Counted from the stretch's first letter, positions 1-9,013 are shown. The stretch: 64,000 bases of DNA from Rhodococcus tukisamuensis NBRC 100609 (GCF_001894985.1 NZ_BCXG01000012.1:1-64000), one strand, 5' to 3'. Numbers and translations: made by a program. The notes: generated by a model from the letters alone, not told the origin.

Positions 1-933
1 GCCGTCCTTGAACTGGACGGTGCCGGTGGCGCCCGCGGGGGCGACGGTCGCGGTGAGGTCGACGGCGGTGCCGGTCTTGGCGGTGGCCGGGACGTTCAGC
101 GTGGTGGTGGTGTCGACGATGACCGGGCCGGGGTTGGTGACGGTGATCGTGGCCAGGGGGCCTGCGCCGGCGTTGAGGGCACTCTTGTTGTCGCTGGGGA
201 TGCAGCGGGTGGGTGCCCACTGGGTGCCGCCGAAGAAGCTCGCCTTCGGCAGGAAGGTGTAGTAGTTCATGTCGTTGCCGTAGCTGGTGGCACCTCCCGC
301 GGTGCGCACCTTGGGCGTGATCACGCCGGGCGCCCCCGCGGTCACCGTCACGTCGACAGCGGGCAGGCGGAACCAGCTGTCGCCGCCGGTGGCGTTGCCG
401 TTGAGGTCCTTCTTCAGCTTGGGGGCTCGAATGCCGCCCTCGCTGTTGGTGCTGCTCGACGGGCCGTTCGCGATGGTCTGGTTGTTGCCGGACAGACGAA
501 TGAAGTTTCCGGCGGGGTCGGCGTTGCCCGAGTCGTTCACCCGGAGCACGCTCGGCGCGACGTTGTCGATGTTGATCCCGGTGCCCACCACGGCGGCGCT
601 GACGAAGGTGGCGTTGGCGGGGATTGCGTAGTCGACCTTCAGACGCGAGACGTTGGTGGTGGTGGCGCCGGAGTCGCTGTCGGGGTACGAAGCGGCACCG
701 GGCTGGATGCGGTAGGTGAACGTCTCGCCGGCTGCCACGGAGGTGGGTGCGTCGACCGTCATCGAGGTGTCGGCCATCTTGTCGACCGTGATCACTGCCT
801 TGGCCTGGCACGAGTTCTTGAACGAAGTGGTGGTGGGCGCTGCGTTGGCCGGGCTACCGACCAGCATCATTCCGGCAACGACCGCCACGCTGGTGACCGG
901 TACGGCAACACGCCGCACTTGGGATCTCGACAT
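1..933 (-). CDS. Secreted Ig-like repeat protein, partial at window edge
   Basis: The reading frame runs leftward from the ATG at 931-933 and is still open at base 1, so the C-terminus is outside the window. Residues 1-31 form a Sec signal peptide: basic start (MSRSQVRR), hydrophobic stretch, and SPANAA cleavage region. The mature part is Thr/Ser/Gly-rich with few Cys and reads like a DUF11/adhesin-type beta domain. Towards the cut end it turns into a bacterial Ig-like (Big_3_5-type) repeat, with the typical TVTNPG...TTTLNVPATAKTG wording. It is probably an exported or cell-surface protein of unknown ligand. The domain call is from recognisable repeat wording, not an alignment. No gene of this kind belongs to the conserved block that starts further right. 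Confidence 0.75.
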   Translation of the reverse strand, partial: MSRSQVRRVAVPVTSVAVVAGMMLVGSPANAAPTTTSFKNSCQAKAVITVDKMADTSMTVDAPTSVAAGETFTYRIQPGAASYPDSDSGATTTNVSRLKVDYAIPANATFVSAAVVGTGINIDNVAPSVLRVNDSGNADPAGNFIRLSGNNQTIANGPSSSTNSEGGIRAPKLKKDLNGNATGGDSWFRLPAVDVTVTAGAPGVITPKVRTAGGATSYGNDMNYYTFLPKASFFGGTQWAPTRCIPSDNKSALNAGAGPLATITVTNPGPVIVDTTTTLNVPATAKTGTAVDLTATVAPAGATGTVQFKDG

Positions 934-1414
934 GGAAACTCCTTGCGCTCGGTCCGGGGATGGCCGTGCCGAACATCGGGGGTGGGTGAAATTCACCACA
1001 CTGTGTCATCCAAAGTGAGAACTCGTTGCAGTTATCAAAAAAGGGCCGTCAAGTTACTGAACGGTAAACGCAATAGAGTAAAACGCCAGGTGGAAGCCTC
1101 AACTCTCACTTGAGGGTCAACTTTGGGGGGTTCAATCGTGACCATCTTGTGTCCTGGCATGCAGTTTTGGTCCCCTACTGAAACGTGTTCATCGGAGCGT
1201 GGGCGGACTGGATTCCTGGGTCGGGGTAGGGGGATCGGCCGATTCCGACAATTGCGCGGGGAGTATCGGAAGCGTGCGGTGCGGGCGGGGTCGACAAGGC
1301 CGCGAGGAAGCCGACGCGCGTGGGCCGCGGCGGAGGGGCGGCAACCTTCCCGCGCCTTGCCCACGACCCGGCCGGCGCGATGCGGATGTCGGTGGTCGTC
1401 GTTAGCGTCGGGAC
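934..1414. other. Intergenic region, no gene supported
   Basis: This 481-base gap lies between the divergent secreted-protein and VOC genes. The part next to the secreted gene (about 1000-1095) is clearly richer in A/T than its surroundings, including a run of six A, which fits a promoter or 5' leader for the leftward gene. I could not place a convincing -35/-10 pair on either strand. Open frames here have no recognisable content. Confidence 0.4.
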
Positions 1415-1795
1415 ATGCGAATCAAGATGTGTGGAATCCATGTCGTCGACCCGGCCGCGGCGTTCGAGTTCTACCGCGACGTCCTGGGCTTCGAGGAGTT
1501 GATGGCGGTCCCGGAGTACAACCTGTACATCGTGCGGTCGCCGCAGGATCCCGACGGCGTGGGTCTGCTGCTCGAGCCCAGCGACAACCCGGTCGCCGAG
1601 GCGTACCGCAGGGGCGTCTACGAGCAGGGCCTGCCGATCATCGTGTTCGGCGCCCCGGACGTGCGGGCGGAGTACGAGCGCCTGTCCGCGCTGGGGGTGC
1701 GGTTCACCGGCGAGCCGACCGCGGACCAGTCCGGCACCTCGGCGGTCTTCGACGACACCTGCGGAAACCTGATCCAGATTCACCAGGACGAGTGA
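1415..1795 (+). CDS. VOC (glyoxalase/bleomycin-resistance fold) family protein
   Basis: A 126-residue single-domain vicinal-oxygen-chelate protein. It has the family signature of paired beta-alpha-beta-beta-beta modules: an N-terminal strand (MRIKMCGIHV) leading to DPAAAFEFYRDVLGF, and a C-terminal module ending in FDDTCGNLIQIHQDE, whose Gly-Asn-x-Ile-x-Ile-x pattern is characteristic. A glutamate near the end (IHQDE) is shifted relative to the usual metal ligand, so the activity cannot be predicted; lyase, dioxygenase and antibiotic-binding members all look like this. It is monocistronic, starts at an ATG and is followed by the tRNA-Pro unit on the other strand. Confidence 0.8.
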   Translation: MRIKMCGIHVVDPAAAFEFYRDVLGFEELMAVPEYNLYIVRSPQDPDGVGLLLEPSDNPVAEAYRRGVYEQGLPIIVFGAPDVRAEYERLSALGVRFTGEPTADQSGTSAVFDDTCGNLIQIHQDE

Positions 1796-1863
1796 CCGGC
1801 GCCGTCCGGCACGGCCGGCGGCACTGAACGGTCCGGGAGCGCGCGAAAGAGTCCCGGAAACAG

Positions 1864-1900
1864 CGAAGGCGCCATCCGAATGAATCGGATGGCGCCTTCG
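1864..1900 (-). terminator. Hairpin terminator after tRNA-Pro
   Basis: Perfect inverted repeat: 15-base arms at 1864-1878 and 1886-1900 around a 7-base loop. It starts 7 bases beyond the tRNA 3' end in the leftward direction and also lies beyond the VOC stop, so it may end transcription from both sides. There is no clear U-run, as is usual in this group. Confidence 0.7.
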
Positions 1901-1907
1901 AGCACTG

Positions 1908-1981
<74 letters not shown>

Positions 1982-2020
1982 TGCCCTGCTCACTGCCGTT
2001 GTTTTGGCAGCCAGCGAAGT

Positions 2021-2986
2021 CTAGCGCACGACTGCCGAAGAACGCGAAACGCCTGTTCGGACGCCCTGTTTTGGCCCTCTGGAGGGGGATGCGACCAATG
2101 TCAGCAGGGTCGCTTCCGGGCGGCAGCAGAACCGCGCCGGGGCGTACGGGGAGGTGCCCACGCCGGCGGAGACGTGCAGGCGCGTGTGGGCACCCCACTT
2201 CGACGGACCCTTGACCCGGGACCGGTCCAGCTGGCAGTTGGTCACCAGCGCGCCGTAGAACGGCAGGCACAGCTGGCCGCCGTGGGTGTGGCCGGCGAGC
2301 ACCAGGTCGTAGCCGTCGTCGGCGAACCGGTCCAGCACCCGGGGCTCGGGCGAGTGGGTGATGCCGAGCCGCAGGTTCGCCATCGGGTTCGGCCGGCCGG
2401 CGATGGTGTCGTAGCGGTCCCGCTTGAGGTGCGGGTCGTCGACGCCCGCCGTCGCGATGCGGATGCCGGCCACCTCGAGCTCGCGGCGGGTGTGTGTCAC
2501 GTCCAGCCAGCCGCGCTCGGTGAACGCCGCCCGCAGGTCCTGCCACGGCAGCGGCTCGCCGTGCGTCCGCTTGTGCTCCTTGTTGAAGTACTTGAGCGGG
2601 TTCTTCGGCTTCGGTGCGAAGTAGTCGTTGCTGCCGAAGACGAACAGGCCCGGCCGGGCCAGCAGGCTGCCGAGCGACTGCACGACCGCGGGCACCGCCC
2701 GCTGGTGCGAGAGGTTGTCGCCGGTGTTCACCACCAGGTCGGGGTCGAGACGGTCCAGTTCGCGCAGCCAGTTCTGCTTGAGCTTCTGCCCGGGCATCAT
2801 GTGCAGGTCGCTGATGTGCAGCACCCGCAGCGAGGGGGACCCGGGCTCGAGCACCGGCATGGTCGCCTCACGCAGGGTGAAGGCGTTCCGTTCGATCAGC
2901 GAGGCGTACCCGACGCCGAGCGCCGCGGCTCCGACCACACCGGCCGCGGTTCCGCGGAGGACGTTGCGAGGGTTGTCAAACACCAC
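2021..2986 (-). CDS. Calcineurin-like metallophosphoesterase
   Basis: A 321-residue membrane-anchored phosphoesterase (Rv3683-like by position). All metal-binding blocks are present: D60-L-H62 in SDLH, G89-D90-N91, G-S-N120-D121 (usual GNHD, with Ser for the loop Asn and Asp for the His), and GHTHGGQ near residue 240. Residues 12-30 are hydrophobic and may be a signal anchor, placing the catalytic domain outside the membrane. The substrate is unknown; relatives act on UDP-sugars, cyclic nucleotides or phosphodiesters. Start is GTG at 2986 or the adjacent GTG at 2983. It is divergent from the YqeY gene with only 66 bases between. Confidence 0.88.
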   Translation of the reverse strand: MVFDNPRNVLRGTAAGVVGAAALGVGYASLIERNAFTLREATMPVLEPGSPSLRVLHISDLHMMPGQKLKQNWLRELDRLDPDLVVNTGDNLSHQRAVPAVVQSLGSLLARPGLFVFGSNDYFAPKPKNPLKYFNKEHKRTHGEPLPWQDLRAAFTERGWLDVTHTRRELEVAGIRIATAGVDDPHLKRDRYDTIAGRPNPMANLRLGITHSPEPRVLDRFADDGYDLVLAGHTHGGQLCLPFYGALVTNCQLDRSRVKGPSKWGAHTRLHVSAGVGTSPYAPARFCCRPEATLLTLVASPSRGPKQGVRTGVSRSSAVVR

Positions 2987-3052
2987 TCAAGGATACGCAG
3001 CGGGCGCAATCGACATGCGCCTCACCGCCCGAGGCGCGTAGCGTTCGGCACC

Positions 3053-3529
3053 ATGTCCGATTCCACAGCCAGCCTGAAGAGCACCCTGCGCGCCGACCTG
3101 ACGACCTCGATGAAGGCCAAGGACACGCTGCGCACCCAGACCCTGCGAATGCTGCTCGCCGCTATCCAGACCGAGGAGGTCGCGGGCAAGGAGGCACGCG
3201 AACTCACCGACGACGAGGTGCTGAAGGTACTGGCCAAGGAGTCGAAGAAGCGCGGCGAGTCCGCCGAGATCTACACCGAGAACGGTCGCGGCGAACTGGC
3301 CGCGAAGGAGCACGCCGAGGCGCGGATCATCGACGAGTACCTGCCCACCCCGCTGACCGACGCCGAGCTGGCGGACGTCGCGGACACCGCGATCGCCCAG
3401 GTCGCGGAGGAGTTGGGGGAGCGTCCCGGTATGCGTCAGATGGGTCAGGTGATGAAGGTCGCCACCGCCATCGCCGCGGGCAAGGCGGACGGCTCCCGGA
3501 TCTCCAAGGCGGTCAAGGACCGCCTGTAG
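3053..3529 (+). CDS. GatB/YqeY domain protein
   Basis: A 158-residue stand-alone YqeY protein: helical, highly charged, with the family wording LRADLTTSMKAKD...TLRMLLAAIQ at the N-terminus and the tRNA-amidotransferase tail motif (GMRQMGQVMKVATAIAAGKADGSRISKAVK) at the C-terminus. The tail fold is shared with the GatB subunit, where it contacts tRNA; the role of stand-alone YqeY proteins is not settled. ATG at 3053 is preceded by short upstream in-frame sequence lacking family similarity, so the longer open frame (from 1880) is rejected. A strong two-way terminator follows. Confidence 0.9.
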   Translation: MSDSTASLKSTLRADLTTSMKAKDTLRTQTLRMLLAAIQTEEVAGKEARELTDDEVLKVLAKESKKRGESAEIYTENGRGELAAKEHAEARIIDEYLPTPLTDAELADVADTAIAQVAEELGERPGMRQMGQVMKVATAIAAGKADGSRISKAVKDRL

Positions 3530-3545
3530 TCCGCCCCCGAACGCC

Positions 3546-3596
3546 GCCGCCCGGGTGCGGGCGGGAGTCGAGTGCTCCCGCCCGCACCCGGGCGGC
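3546..3596. terminator. Bidirectional hairpin between yqeY and ponA2
   Basis: Perfect inverted repeat with 22-base arms (3546-3567 and 3575-3596) and a 7-base loop (TCGAGTG), lying in the 87 bases between the convergent stops of the YqeY gene and ponA2. Its position and symmetry fit termination from both sides. Confidence 0.85.
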
Positions 3597-3616
3597 TTCA
3601 TGTCAGCGGCGCGGTG

Positions 3617-6001
3617 TCAGCGCGGCACCGGCAGGGTGATCGGGGGCAGGCCGGGCAGCTGGATCGTCGCCTGTCCGTCCGGGGCGCCGGGGCCGCCGGG
3701 AGCGCCCGGTGCCGGTGTGGGCGCCGTCTTCTTGGCGGTCCCGTCGCTCACGTAGAGCGTGATCGACGAGCCCGGGACCGCGAGCCCCGCCGGTGACGTG
3801 CTCAGCGTGGTGCCGCGCGCGCTCTCCCCGGACATGGACACGGCGTTCACCGTGAACCCGGCGGCCTGCAGGGCGCCGGTCGCCTGCGCCTGGCTCATCC
3901 CCACCACCTCGGGAACCTGCGCGTTCTGCGATCCACGCTGGTACTTCGGGTCCAGGGGCGGAAGCGACGTGGGCCCGAAGTCGTTCACGATCGGTTTCAT
4001 CGCCAGGAACCAGGCCCGGGCGGGTTCGGTGCCGCCGTAGACGTTGCCCTCACTGCACTGGCGCAACGGCGAGGTGCAGATCTCGCGGGGCGTCGGCGAG
4101 TCCGCGTAGACGTACACGCTGGCCGCGAGGTTGTTGGTGAAGCCGAGGAACGCCGAGGACATGTGCGACTCGGTGGTACCGGTCTTGCCGGCCATCGGCA
4201 GCGTCCAGCCGACGGAACCGGCCGCGCCGGCGGAGGTGCCACCGGGCTTGTCGTCGTGACTCATTGCGTTCGCCAGGGTGTCCGCCAGGCCCGGGGCAAC
4301 GACCTGCTCACAGGCCTGCTGGGTGACGGACACCGGCTTGCCGGTGCGGTCGACGATCGAGTCGATCGGCGTCGGCGGGCACCACTTCCCGTGCGAGGCC
4401 AGGGTCGCCGCGACATTGGACAGCTCCAGCGGGTTCACCCAGGTCGGGCCGAGGGTGAACGAGCCGAGGTTCTGCTGCTTCTGCATGTCGGCGAGGGACT
4501 GACCGTCGCCCTGCCCGGAGGTGCCGGGCTGCGCGTAGGACCGCAGGCCGAGGCGGACCGCCATGTCCACGGTCGGGGTGACGCCGGCGGCCTCGATCAG
4601 CTTGACGAAGGCGGTGTTCGGCGACTGGGCAAGCGCGTCGGTCACCGACAGCGCGGGCGGGTACTTGCCCGCGTTCTCCACGCAGTAGGTGGCCGGCGGG
4701 CAGCCCTTGGCGCCGCCGTATCCCATGCCCTTGACGTCGACCCGGCCGGGGACCTGCAGGACCGCGTCGGTGCCGAGACCCTTCTCCATCGCCGCGGCCG
4801 TGGTGAAGATCTTGAAGATCGAGCCGGCGCCGGTGCCGACGAGCGAGTACGGCTGCGGCTGGACGGTCTCGTTGATCTCGCCGTTGAGGCCGTAGTTGCG
4901 GCTGCTGCTCATCGCCAGCACCCGGTGCTGGTCCTGGCCGGGCGCGATCACGTTCATCACCTGCGCGACGCCCTCGACGGTCGGGCTGGCGGTCGCGGTC
5001 AGCGCGCTGTGCGCGGAGTTCTGCACCTTCGGGTCGAGGGTGGTCTTGATCAGGTAGCCGCCCTTCTCGACCTGCTCGCGGCTGATCCCGGCATTCGCCA
5101 GGTACTGCAGTGCGTAGTCGCAGAAGAAGCCGCGGTCGCCGGCGGCGATGCACCCGCGGGGCAGCGTCTGCGGCTCCGGCAGCACTCCGAGGGGCTCGTC
5201 CTTGGCGGCCCGGATCTCGGCGGCGCGGTCCGGGATGTTCGCGATCATGGTGTCGAGCACGGTGTTGCGGCGCTCGAGCACGCCGTCCGGGTTGGTGTAC
5301 GGGTTCAGTGCGGAGCTGGACTGCACCATCCCGGCCAGCATCGCGGACTGCGTCAGGTTGAGGTCCTTCGCGTCGACCCCGAAGTAGGTGCGGGCCGCGT
5401 CCTGGATGCCGAACGACGCGTTGCCGAACGGCACCAGGTTCAGGTAGCGGGTGAGGATCTCGTCCTTGGTGAGCTTCTTGTCCAGCGTCAGCGCCATCCG
5501 GATCTCCCGGATCTTGCGCGCCGGGGTGGTCTCGATGGCGGCCCGGCGCTCGGCGTCGGTCTTCGCCACGACCAGCAGTTGGTAGTTCTTCACGTACTGC
5601 TGGTCGATGGTGGACGCGCCCTGCTGAACCTGCCCGCTGGTGGTGTTGGTGAGGAAGGCGCGCACCGTGCCCTGCCAGTCCACCCCCTGGTGGTCGGCGA
5701 ACCGCCGGTCCTCGACCGACACGATCGCCAGCTTCATGTCGTTGGAGATCTTGTCGCTGGGCACCTCGAATCGGCGCTGCTCGTAGAGCCAGGCGATGGG
5801 GTTGCCGTCGACGTCGACCATGGTCGACACCGCCGGCACATCGCCTTCGATGAGTTCTGCGGACACGTTGTCGACGGCGTCCGCGGCCCGGTTCGACGCG
5901 ATTCCGAACCCGCCGGCCAACGGGAACATCACGCCCGCCAGGAGCGCCCCGGCAAGGGCAGAGCATCCGGCGAGTTTCGCGACTGTCTTTGCGATTGGCA
6001 C
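3617..6001 (-). CDS. ponA2: Class A penicillin-binding protein (PonA2 type)
   Basis: Bifunctional peptidoglycan glycosyltransferase/transpeptidase, 794 residues from GTG 6001. Residues 12-32 are the membrane anchor. The GT51 domain carries the catalytic Glu97 in EDRRF and the GGSTIxQQYVKN-like block near 130. The transpeptidase domain has SxxK (S394-IFK397), SxN (S460-P-N462) and KTG (606-609). A PASTA domain (about 687-752) and a Pro/Gly-rich tail follow. This layout and near-continuous similarity match mycobacterial PonA2 (Rv3682), including the N-terminus, which is why I prefer GTG 6001 over the upstream GTG at 6100. It acts in wall synthesis outside the membrane. It is divergent from whiB4. 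Confidence 0.96.
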   Translation of the reverse strand: MPIAKTVAKLAGCSALAGALLAGVMFPLAGGFGIASNRAADAVDNVSAELIEGDVPAVSTMVDVDGNPIAWLYEQRRFEVPSDKISNDMKLAIVSVEDRRFADHQGVDWQGTVRAFLTNTTSGQVQQGASTIDQQYVKNYQLLVVAKTDAERRAAIETTPARKIREIRMALTLDKKLTKDEILTRYLNLVPFGNASFGIQDAARTYFGVDAKDLNLTQSAMLAGMVQSSSALNPYTNPDGVLERRNTVLDTMIANIPDRAAEIRAAKDEPLGVLPEPQTLPRGCIAAGDRGFFCDYALQYLANAGISREQVEKGGYLIKTTLDPKVQNSAHSALTATASPTVEGVAQVMNVIAPGQDQHRVLAMSSSRNYGLNGEINETVQPQPYSLVGTGAGSIFKIFTTAAAMEKGLGTDAVLQVPGRVDVKGMGYGGAKGCPPATYCVENAGKYPPALSVTDALAQSPNTAFVKLIEAAGVTPTVDMAVRLGLRSYAQPGTSGQGDGQSLADMQKQQNLGSFTLGPTWVNPLELSNVAATLASHGKWCPPTPIDSIVDRTGKPVSVTQQACEQVVAPGLADTLANAMSHDDKPGGTSAGAAGSVGWTLPMAGKTGTTESHMSSAFLGFTNNLAASVYVYADSPTPREICTSPLRQCSEGNVYGGTEPARAWFLAMKPIVNDFGPTSLPPLDPKYQRGSQNAQVPEVVGMSQAQATGALQAAGFTVNAVSMSGESARGTTLSTSPAGLAVPGSSITLYVSDGTAKKTAPTPAPGAPGGPGAPDGQATIQLPGLPPITLPVPR

Positions 6002-6157
6002 CCCGACAGAGTACGTGGCCGCGCGTGCCCGAGCCCCGAGCGCGGGTCGTGCCACCTCACGTGATGGCTGGCAAGTGTCCTGGATGCACGTCCGTACCAA
6101 AAAAGTGGGCCCAGCACCTTGCGCAAACCGTTGTACATTGCCTAAATTGGGAGGCGG

Positions 6158-6173
6158 TGTGATTCAGATAACA
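6158..6173. promoter_or_regulatory. Possible Crp site between ponA2 and whiB4 (one mismatch)
   Basis: TGTGA-TTCAGA-TAACA, one base off the TGTGA-N6-TCACA consensus, in the 273-base divergent promoter region. It is 102 bases before the whiB4 start. One half-site is imperfect, so this is a weak candidate. Confidence 0.3.
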
Positions 6174-6274
6174 CTAGATCAGGAATGTGGTGAGACTCGC
6201 TCATGATAGGGCGCGCCCACCGCATCCCAAGAGCGTCAGCGAGGGCGACGCTCGTATTGCAGGAGGGGCAGAAG

Positions 6275-6598
6275 ATGACCGTGATCACCTCGGGAAACCG
6301 GCTGGATGTCGAAGAGGCAGAGGCTCGTATTGCGTGGGTTACGCAGGCGCGATGCCGAGCGGTCGATCCCGATCAGCTGTTCGTTCGCGGTGCCGCGCAG
6401 CGCAAGGCCGCCACGATCTGCCGACACTGCCCGGTCCTGATGCAGTGCGGCGCGGACGCCTTGGACAACCGTGTCGAGTTCGGCGTGTGGGGCGGAATGA
6501 CCGAGCGCCAGCGCCGTGCGCTGCTCAAGCAGCACCTCGAGGTCGAGTCCTGGGCGGACTTCTTCGAGGCGCAGCGGCACCAGGCCCCTGTCATCTGA
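6275..6598 (+). CDS. whiB4: WhiB-family iron-sulfur redox regulator (WhiB4 type)
   Basis: A 107-residue Wbl protein. Four conserved Cys, C27, C49, C52 and C58 (C...CxxCxxxxxC), bind a [4Fe-4S] cluster; the GVWGG turn is at 70-74 and a basic ERQRR segment follows, used for DNA or sigma-factor contact. Its place beside ponA2 matches Rv3681c, which in mycobacteria is an oxygen- and NO-responsive redox regulator; that function is known for the family, not shown here. The start ATG 6275 has a good AGGAGGGG ribosome site at 6261; an in-frame ATG further upstream at 6203 lacks one. A hairpin terminator follows. Confidence 0.95.
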   Translation: MTVITSGNRLDVEEAEARIAWVTQARCRAVDPDQLFVRGAAQRKAATICRHCPVLMQCGADALDNRVEFGVWGGMTERQRRALLKQHLEVESWADFFEAQRHQAPVI

Positions 6599-6618
6599 AC
6601 GGACTAATTCTCTCGCCG

Positions 6619-6651
6619 CTGGCCGGGACCCCGTCAAATGGGCCCGGCCAG
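6619..6651. terminator. Hairpin terminator after whiB4
   Basis: Arms CTGGCCGGG (6619-6627) and CCCGGCCAG (6643-6651) with a 15-base loop whose ends can extend the stem. It lies between the convergent stops of whiB4 and the cupin gene. Confidence 0.7.
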
Positions 6652-6691
6652 TGTGCTGTCCGGGTCGGCCGCGTGGAGCGCCGCGGCCGGG

Positions 6692-7153
6692 TCACCCGCC
6701 GTGAAGCCGAAAATCCGCAAAGTCGAATCCCGGTACTACGGCGCAGCTGACGAGCACCGCTTCGTTCCCGGCCGGGCGCGCCCGTTGCCAGTGTCGCGCC
6801 GGCATCACGAACTGGGGCGACTGTCCGGCGAGGACGTCGGCGCCGAGGACGTGTCGGTTCGGCGGGCCCGGCTCCGTCCCGTCGCCGCCCAGGTCGAGGT
6901 GCAGTGCCCCGCCGCGGTGCCAGAACCAGATCTCGTCGCTGCGCACGGAGTGCCACGCCGACTGCTCGCCGGGCATCAGCAGGAACAGGATGGCGGTGCC
7001 CGCGGAGCGGGAGTGCGGGTAGTCGGGCGGCAGGGCCCCGGCCGGGACGGTGACGTCGCTGCGCCAGGTCTCCCGGTACCAGCCGCCCTCCGGGTGTGGG
7101 GCCAGCTCCAATGCGTGTGCCCAGTCGGGCAGTGTCGCCATGGCAGTCAGCAT
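6692..7153 (-). CDS. Cupin (DUF985-type) protein
   Basis: A 153-residue small beta-barrel protein of the DUF985 cupin family. Recognisable features are the opening HPEGGWYRETWRS, the inter-motif stretch FLLMPGEQSAWHSVRSDEIWFWHRGGALHLDL, in which the paired His and Glu fit cupin metal sites, and the late VMPARHWQRARP strand. Family members are uncharacterised sugar- or metal-binding proteins. I chose the ATG at 7153, preceded by AGGAAGG; the upstream open frame (to 7219) is low-complexity and would run towards the MarR promoter, and an ATG at 7141 is also possible. It is divergent from the MarR gene. Confidence 0.8.
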   Translation of the reverse strand: MLTAMATLPDWAHALELAPHPEGGWYRETWRSDVTVPAGALPPDYPHSRSAGTAILFLLMPGEQSAWHSVRSDEIWFWHRGGALHLDLGGDGTEPGPPNRHVLGADVLAGQSPQFVMPARHWQRARPAGNEAVLVSCAVVPGFDFADFRLHGG

Positions 7154-7230
7154 GGCACCGCCACCGCCTTCCTGTCCGGAGGTCGGCGGCCGTCCGCGGA
7201 TTCGGGGGAGTGCGACCACCCGGGCGTATG

Positions 7231-7246
7231 CTTGCCGATAGGCAAG
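7231..7246. promoter_or_regulatory. Palindromic operator candidate before the MarR gene
   Basis: Inverted repeat CTTGCC-GATA-GGCAAG, centred 27 bases before the MarR start and between the divergent cupin and MarR genes. MarR proteins usually bind such palindromes in their own promoter, so this is the natural autoregulation site; binding is inferred. Confidence 0.55.
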
Positions 7247-7264
7247 TAAACCGGAGGAGGTCGC

Positions 7265-7750
7265 ATGCCCAGGACGCTCACCGACGACGAGGTCACCAGA
7301 CTCAAGGTCGCCCTGGCCCGGATCTCGCGGCTCGTCGACCGGCAGGTCTCCGGGGGTGGGCTGACCCGGACCCAGCTCTCCGTGCTCGGCACCGTGAGCA
7401 GGCTCGGCCCCCTCGGGGTCGGCGAGCTGGCGGCGACCGAGGGCCTCAACCCCACGATGCTCTCCCGCGTGATCGGCAAGCTCGAGGCGGACGGGCTGCT
7501 GGCCCGCTCACCGGATCCCGCCGACCGCCGCGCCGTGCTGGTGCAGGTCACCCCGGCCGGCGAGGAGCTGCACGAGGGGCTGCGCCGCGACAGGACCCGG
7601 CTGTTCGCCTCCGGTCTCGCCGCGCTGCCGGAGGATCAGGCCGACCGACTGCTGCTGGCATTGCCCGCGATCGAGGCGCTGGCCACGCAGATGCGGGCGC
7701 CCGCCGAGGCGGCGTCGGCGAGCGACCGCGACCGGGTGACCGCGCGGTGA
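7265..7750 (+). CDS. MarR-family transcriptional regulator
   Basis: A 161-residue winged-helix regulator. The helix-turn-helix and wing are readable in LTRTQLSVLGTVSRLGPLGVGELAATEGLNPTMLSRVIGKLEADGLLARSPDPADRRAVLVQVTPAG, including the DxRA wing signature. MarR proteins are dimers that release DNA on binding phenolic or drug-like ligands. ATG 7265 has a strong GGAGGAGG site. The stop overlaps the GTG of the MFS exporter gene by four bases, so the two are one operon and the exporter is the likely target of regulation. The C-terminal 20 residues are poorly structured. Confidence 0.93.
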   Translation: MPRTLTDDEVTRLKVALARISRLVDRQVSGGGLTRTQLSVLGTVSRLGPLGVGELAATEGLNPTMLSRVIGKLEADGLLARSPDPADRRAVLVQVTPAGEELHEGLRRDRTRLFASGLAALPEDQADRLLLALPAIEALATQMRAPAEAASASDRDRVTAR

Positions 7751-8994
7751 CCGCCCTCGCCGACATCCGGCGGGACACCTTCGCCTCACTGTCCAACCCC
7801 AACTTCCGGCTCTACTTCGGCGGCCAGGCGGTCTCGATGGTCGGCACCTGGATGCAGGCCGTCGCGCAGGCGTGGCTGGTGCTGCAGCTGACCGGTTCCG
7901 GCACCGCACTGGGGTTCGTGGTGGCCCTGCAGACGCTGCCCGTCCTGCTGTTCGGGCCGTACGGCGGCGTCGTCGCGGACCGGCTGGACAAGCGCCGGCT
8001 GATGATCGGGCTGCAGGCCATGATGGGGGCGCTGGCCCTGGTCCTGGGCCTGTTGACGGTCACCCACACGGTCACCCTCTGGCAGGTGTACCTGCTCGCG
8101 TTCCTACTCGGCATGAACAACTGCTTCGAGAATCCCGCCCGGCAGGCGTTCGTGCTCGAGATGGTCGGCCCCGCGGACCTGCGCAACGCCGTCAGCCTCA
8201 ACTCGGTGCTGGTCAACGCGGCCCGTGCGGTCGGACCGGCGGTCGCCGGGATCGTGATCGCCGCCGGCGGACTCGGGATCTGCTTCCTGCTCAACGCCCT
8301 GAGCTTCGTCGCCGTCGTGGTCTCCCTGGTCCGTCTCGACGTCGCCGCGCTCTGTCCGTCCCCGCCGGTGCGGCGCAGTCCCGGGCAGCTGCGCGAGGGC
8401 CTCGGCTACGTCGGCCGCACACCGGAGCTGCTGATCCCGCTGCTGATGATGGCGCTGGTCGGTGCCCTCGCCTACGAGTTCCAGGTGGTCCTGCCGGTGC
8501 TGGCGCGGGAGACCTTCGGCGGTGGTGCCGAGGTGTACGGCTTCATGACCGCGGCGATGGGCGCCGGCGCGGTGGTCGGCGGGCTCTACGTCGCGGCCCG
8601 CGGACGGACCGGGGTGCGGGCGTTGTCGACGTCGGCGGCGGTGTTCGGGGTGCTGATCGCGGCCGCCGCCTTCGCCCCCACGCTCTGGCTCGAACTGGCC
8701 GCGTTGGCGTTCGTCGGGGCCGCCAGCGTCGGCTTCATGGCGACCGGCAACAGCACCCTGCAGCTCGGGGCGGACCCGAGCATGCGAGGTCGGGTGATGG
8801 CGCTGTGGTCCGTCGCGTTCCTCGGCTCGACCCCGATCGGCGGGCCGATCGCCGGCTTCGTCGCCGAGGAGTTCGGCGGCCGGGCCGCGCTCGCGATGGG
8901 CGCGGCGTCCTGCCTGGTCGCGGCGGGGCTCGCGTTGCTGGTCGCGCGCCGGCGGTCGGCGGCCGCGCCGGAACCCGTCCCCGGCGCGGCCTGA
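7747..8994 (+). CDS. MFS exporter (MFS_3/EntS type)
   Basis: A 415-residue major facilitator with about 12 membrane helices and no long soluble domain. The opening LSNPNFRLYFGGQAVSMVGTWMQ is typical of the MFS_3 group (siderophore and drug exporters such as EntS), and the loop between helices 2 and 3 carries [16 protein letters not shown] 7747 overlaps the MarR stop. It probably exports the compound sensed by the MarR protein; the substrate cannot be read from sequence. The longer open frame starting at 7096 includes the MarR gene region in another frame and is rejected. Confidence 0.92.
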   Translation: MTALADIRRDTFASLSNPNFRLYFGGQAVSMVGTWMQAVAQAWLVLQLTGSGTALGFVVALQTLPVLLFGPYGGVVADRLDKRRLMIGLQAMMGALALVLGLLTVTHTVTLWQVYLLAFLLGMNNCFENPARQAFVLEMVGPADLRNAVSLNSVLVNAARAVGPAVAGIVIAAGGLGICFLLNALSFVAVVVSLVRLDVAALCPSPPVRRSPGQLREGLGYVGRTPELLIPLLMMALVGALAYEFQVVLPVLARETFGGGAEVYGFMTAAMGAGAVVGGLYVAARGRTGVRALSTSAAVFGVLIAAAAFAPTLWLELAALAFVGAASVGFMATGNSTLQLGADPSMRGRVMALWSVAFLGSTPIGGPIAGFVAEEFGGRAALAMGAASCLVAAGLALLVARRRSAAAPEPVPGAA

Positions 8995-9013
8995 GCTCGC
9001 GCCCGACCTGCCG

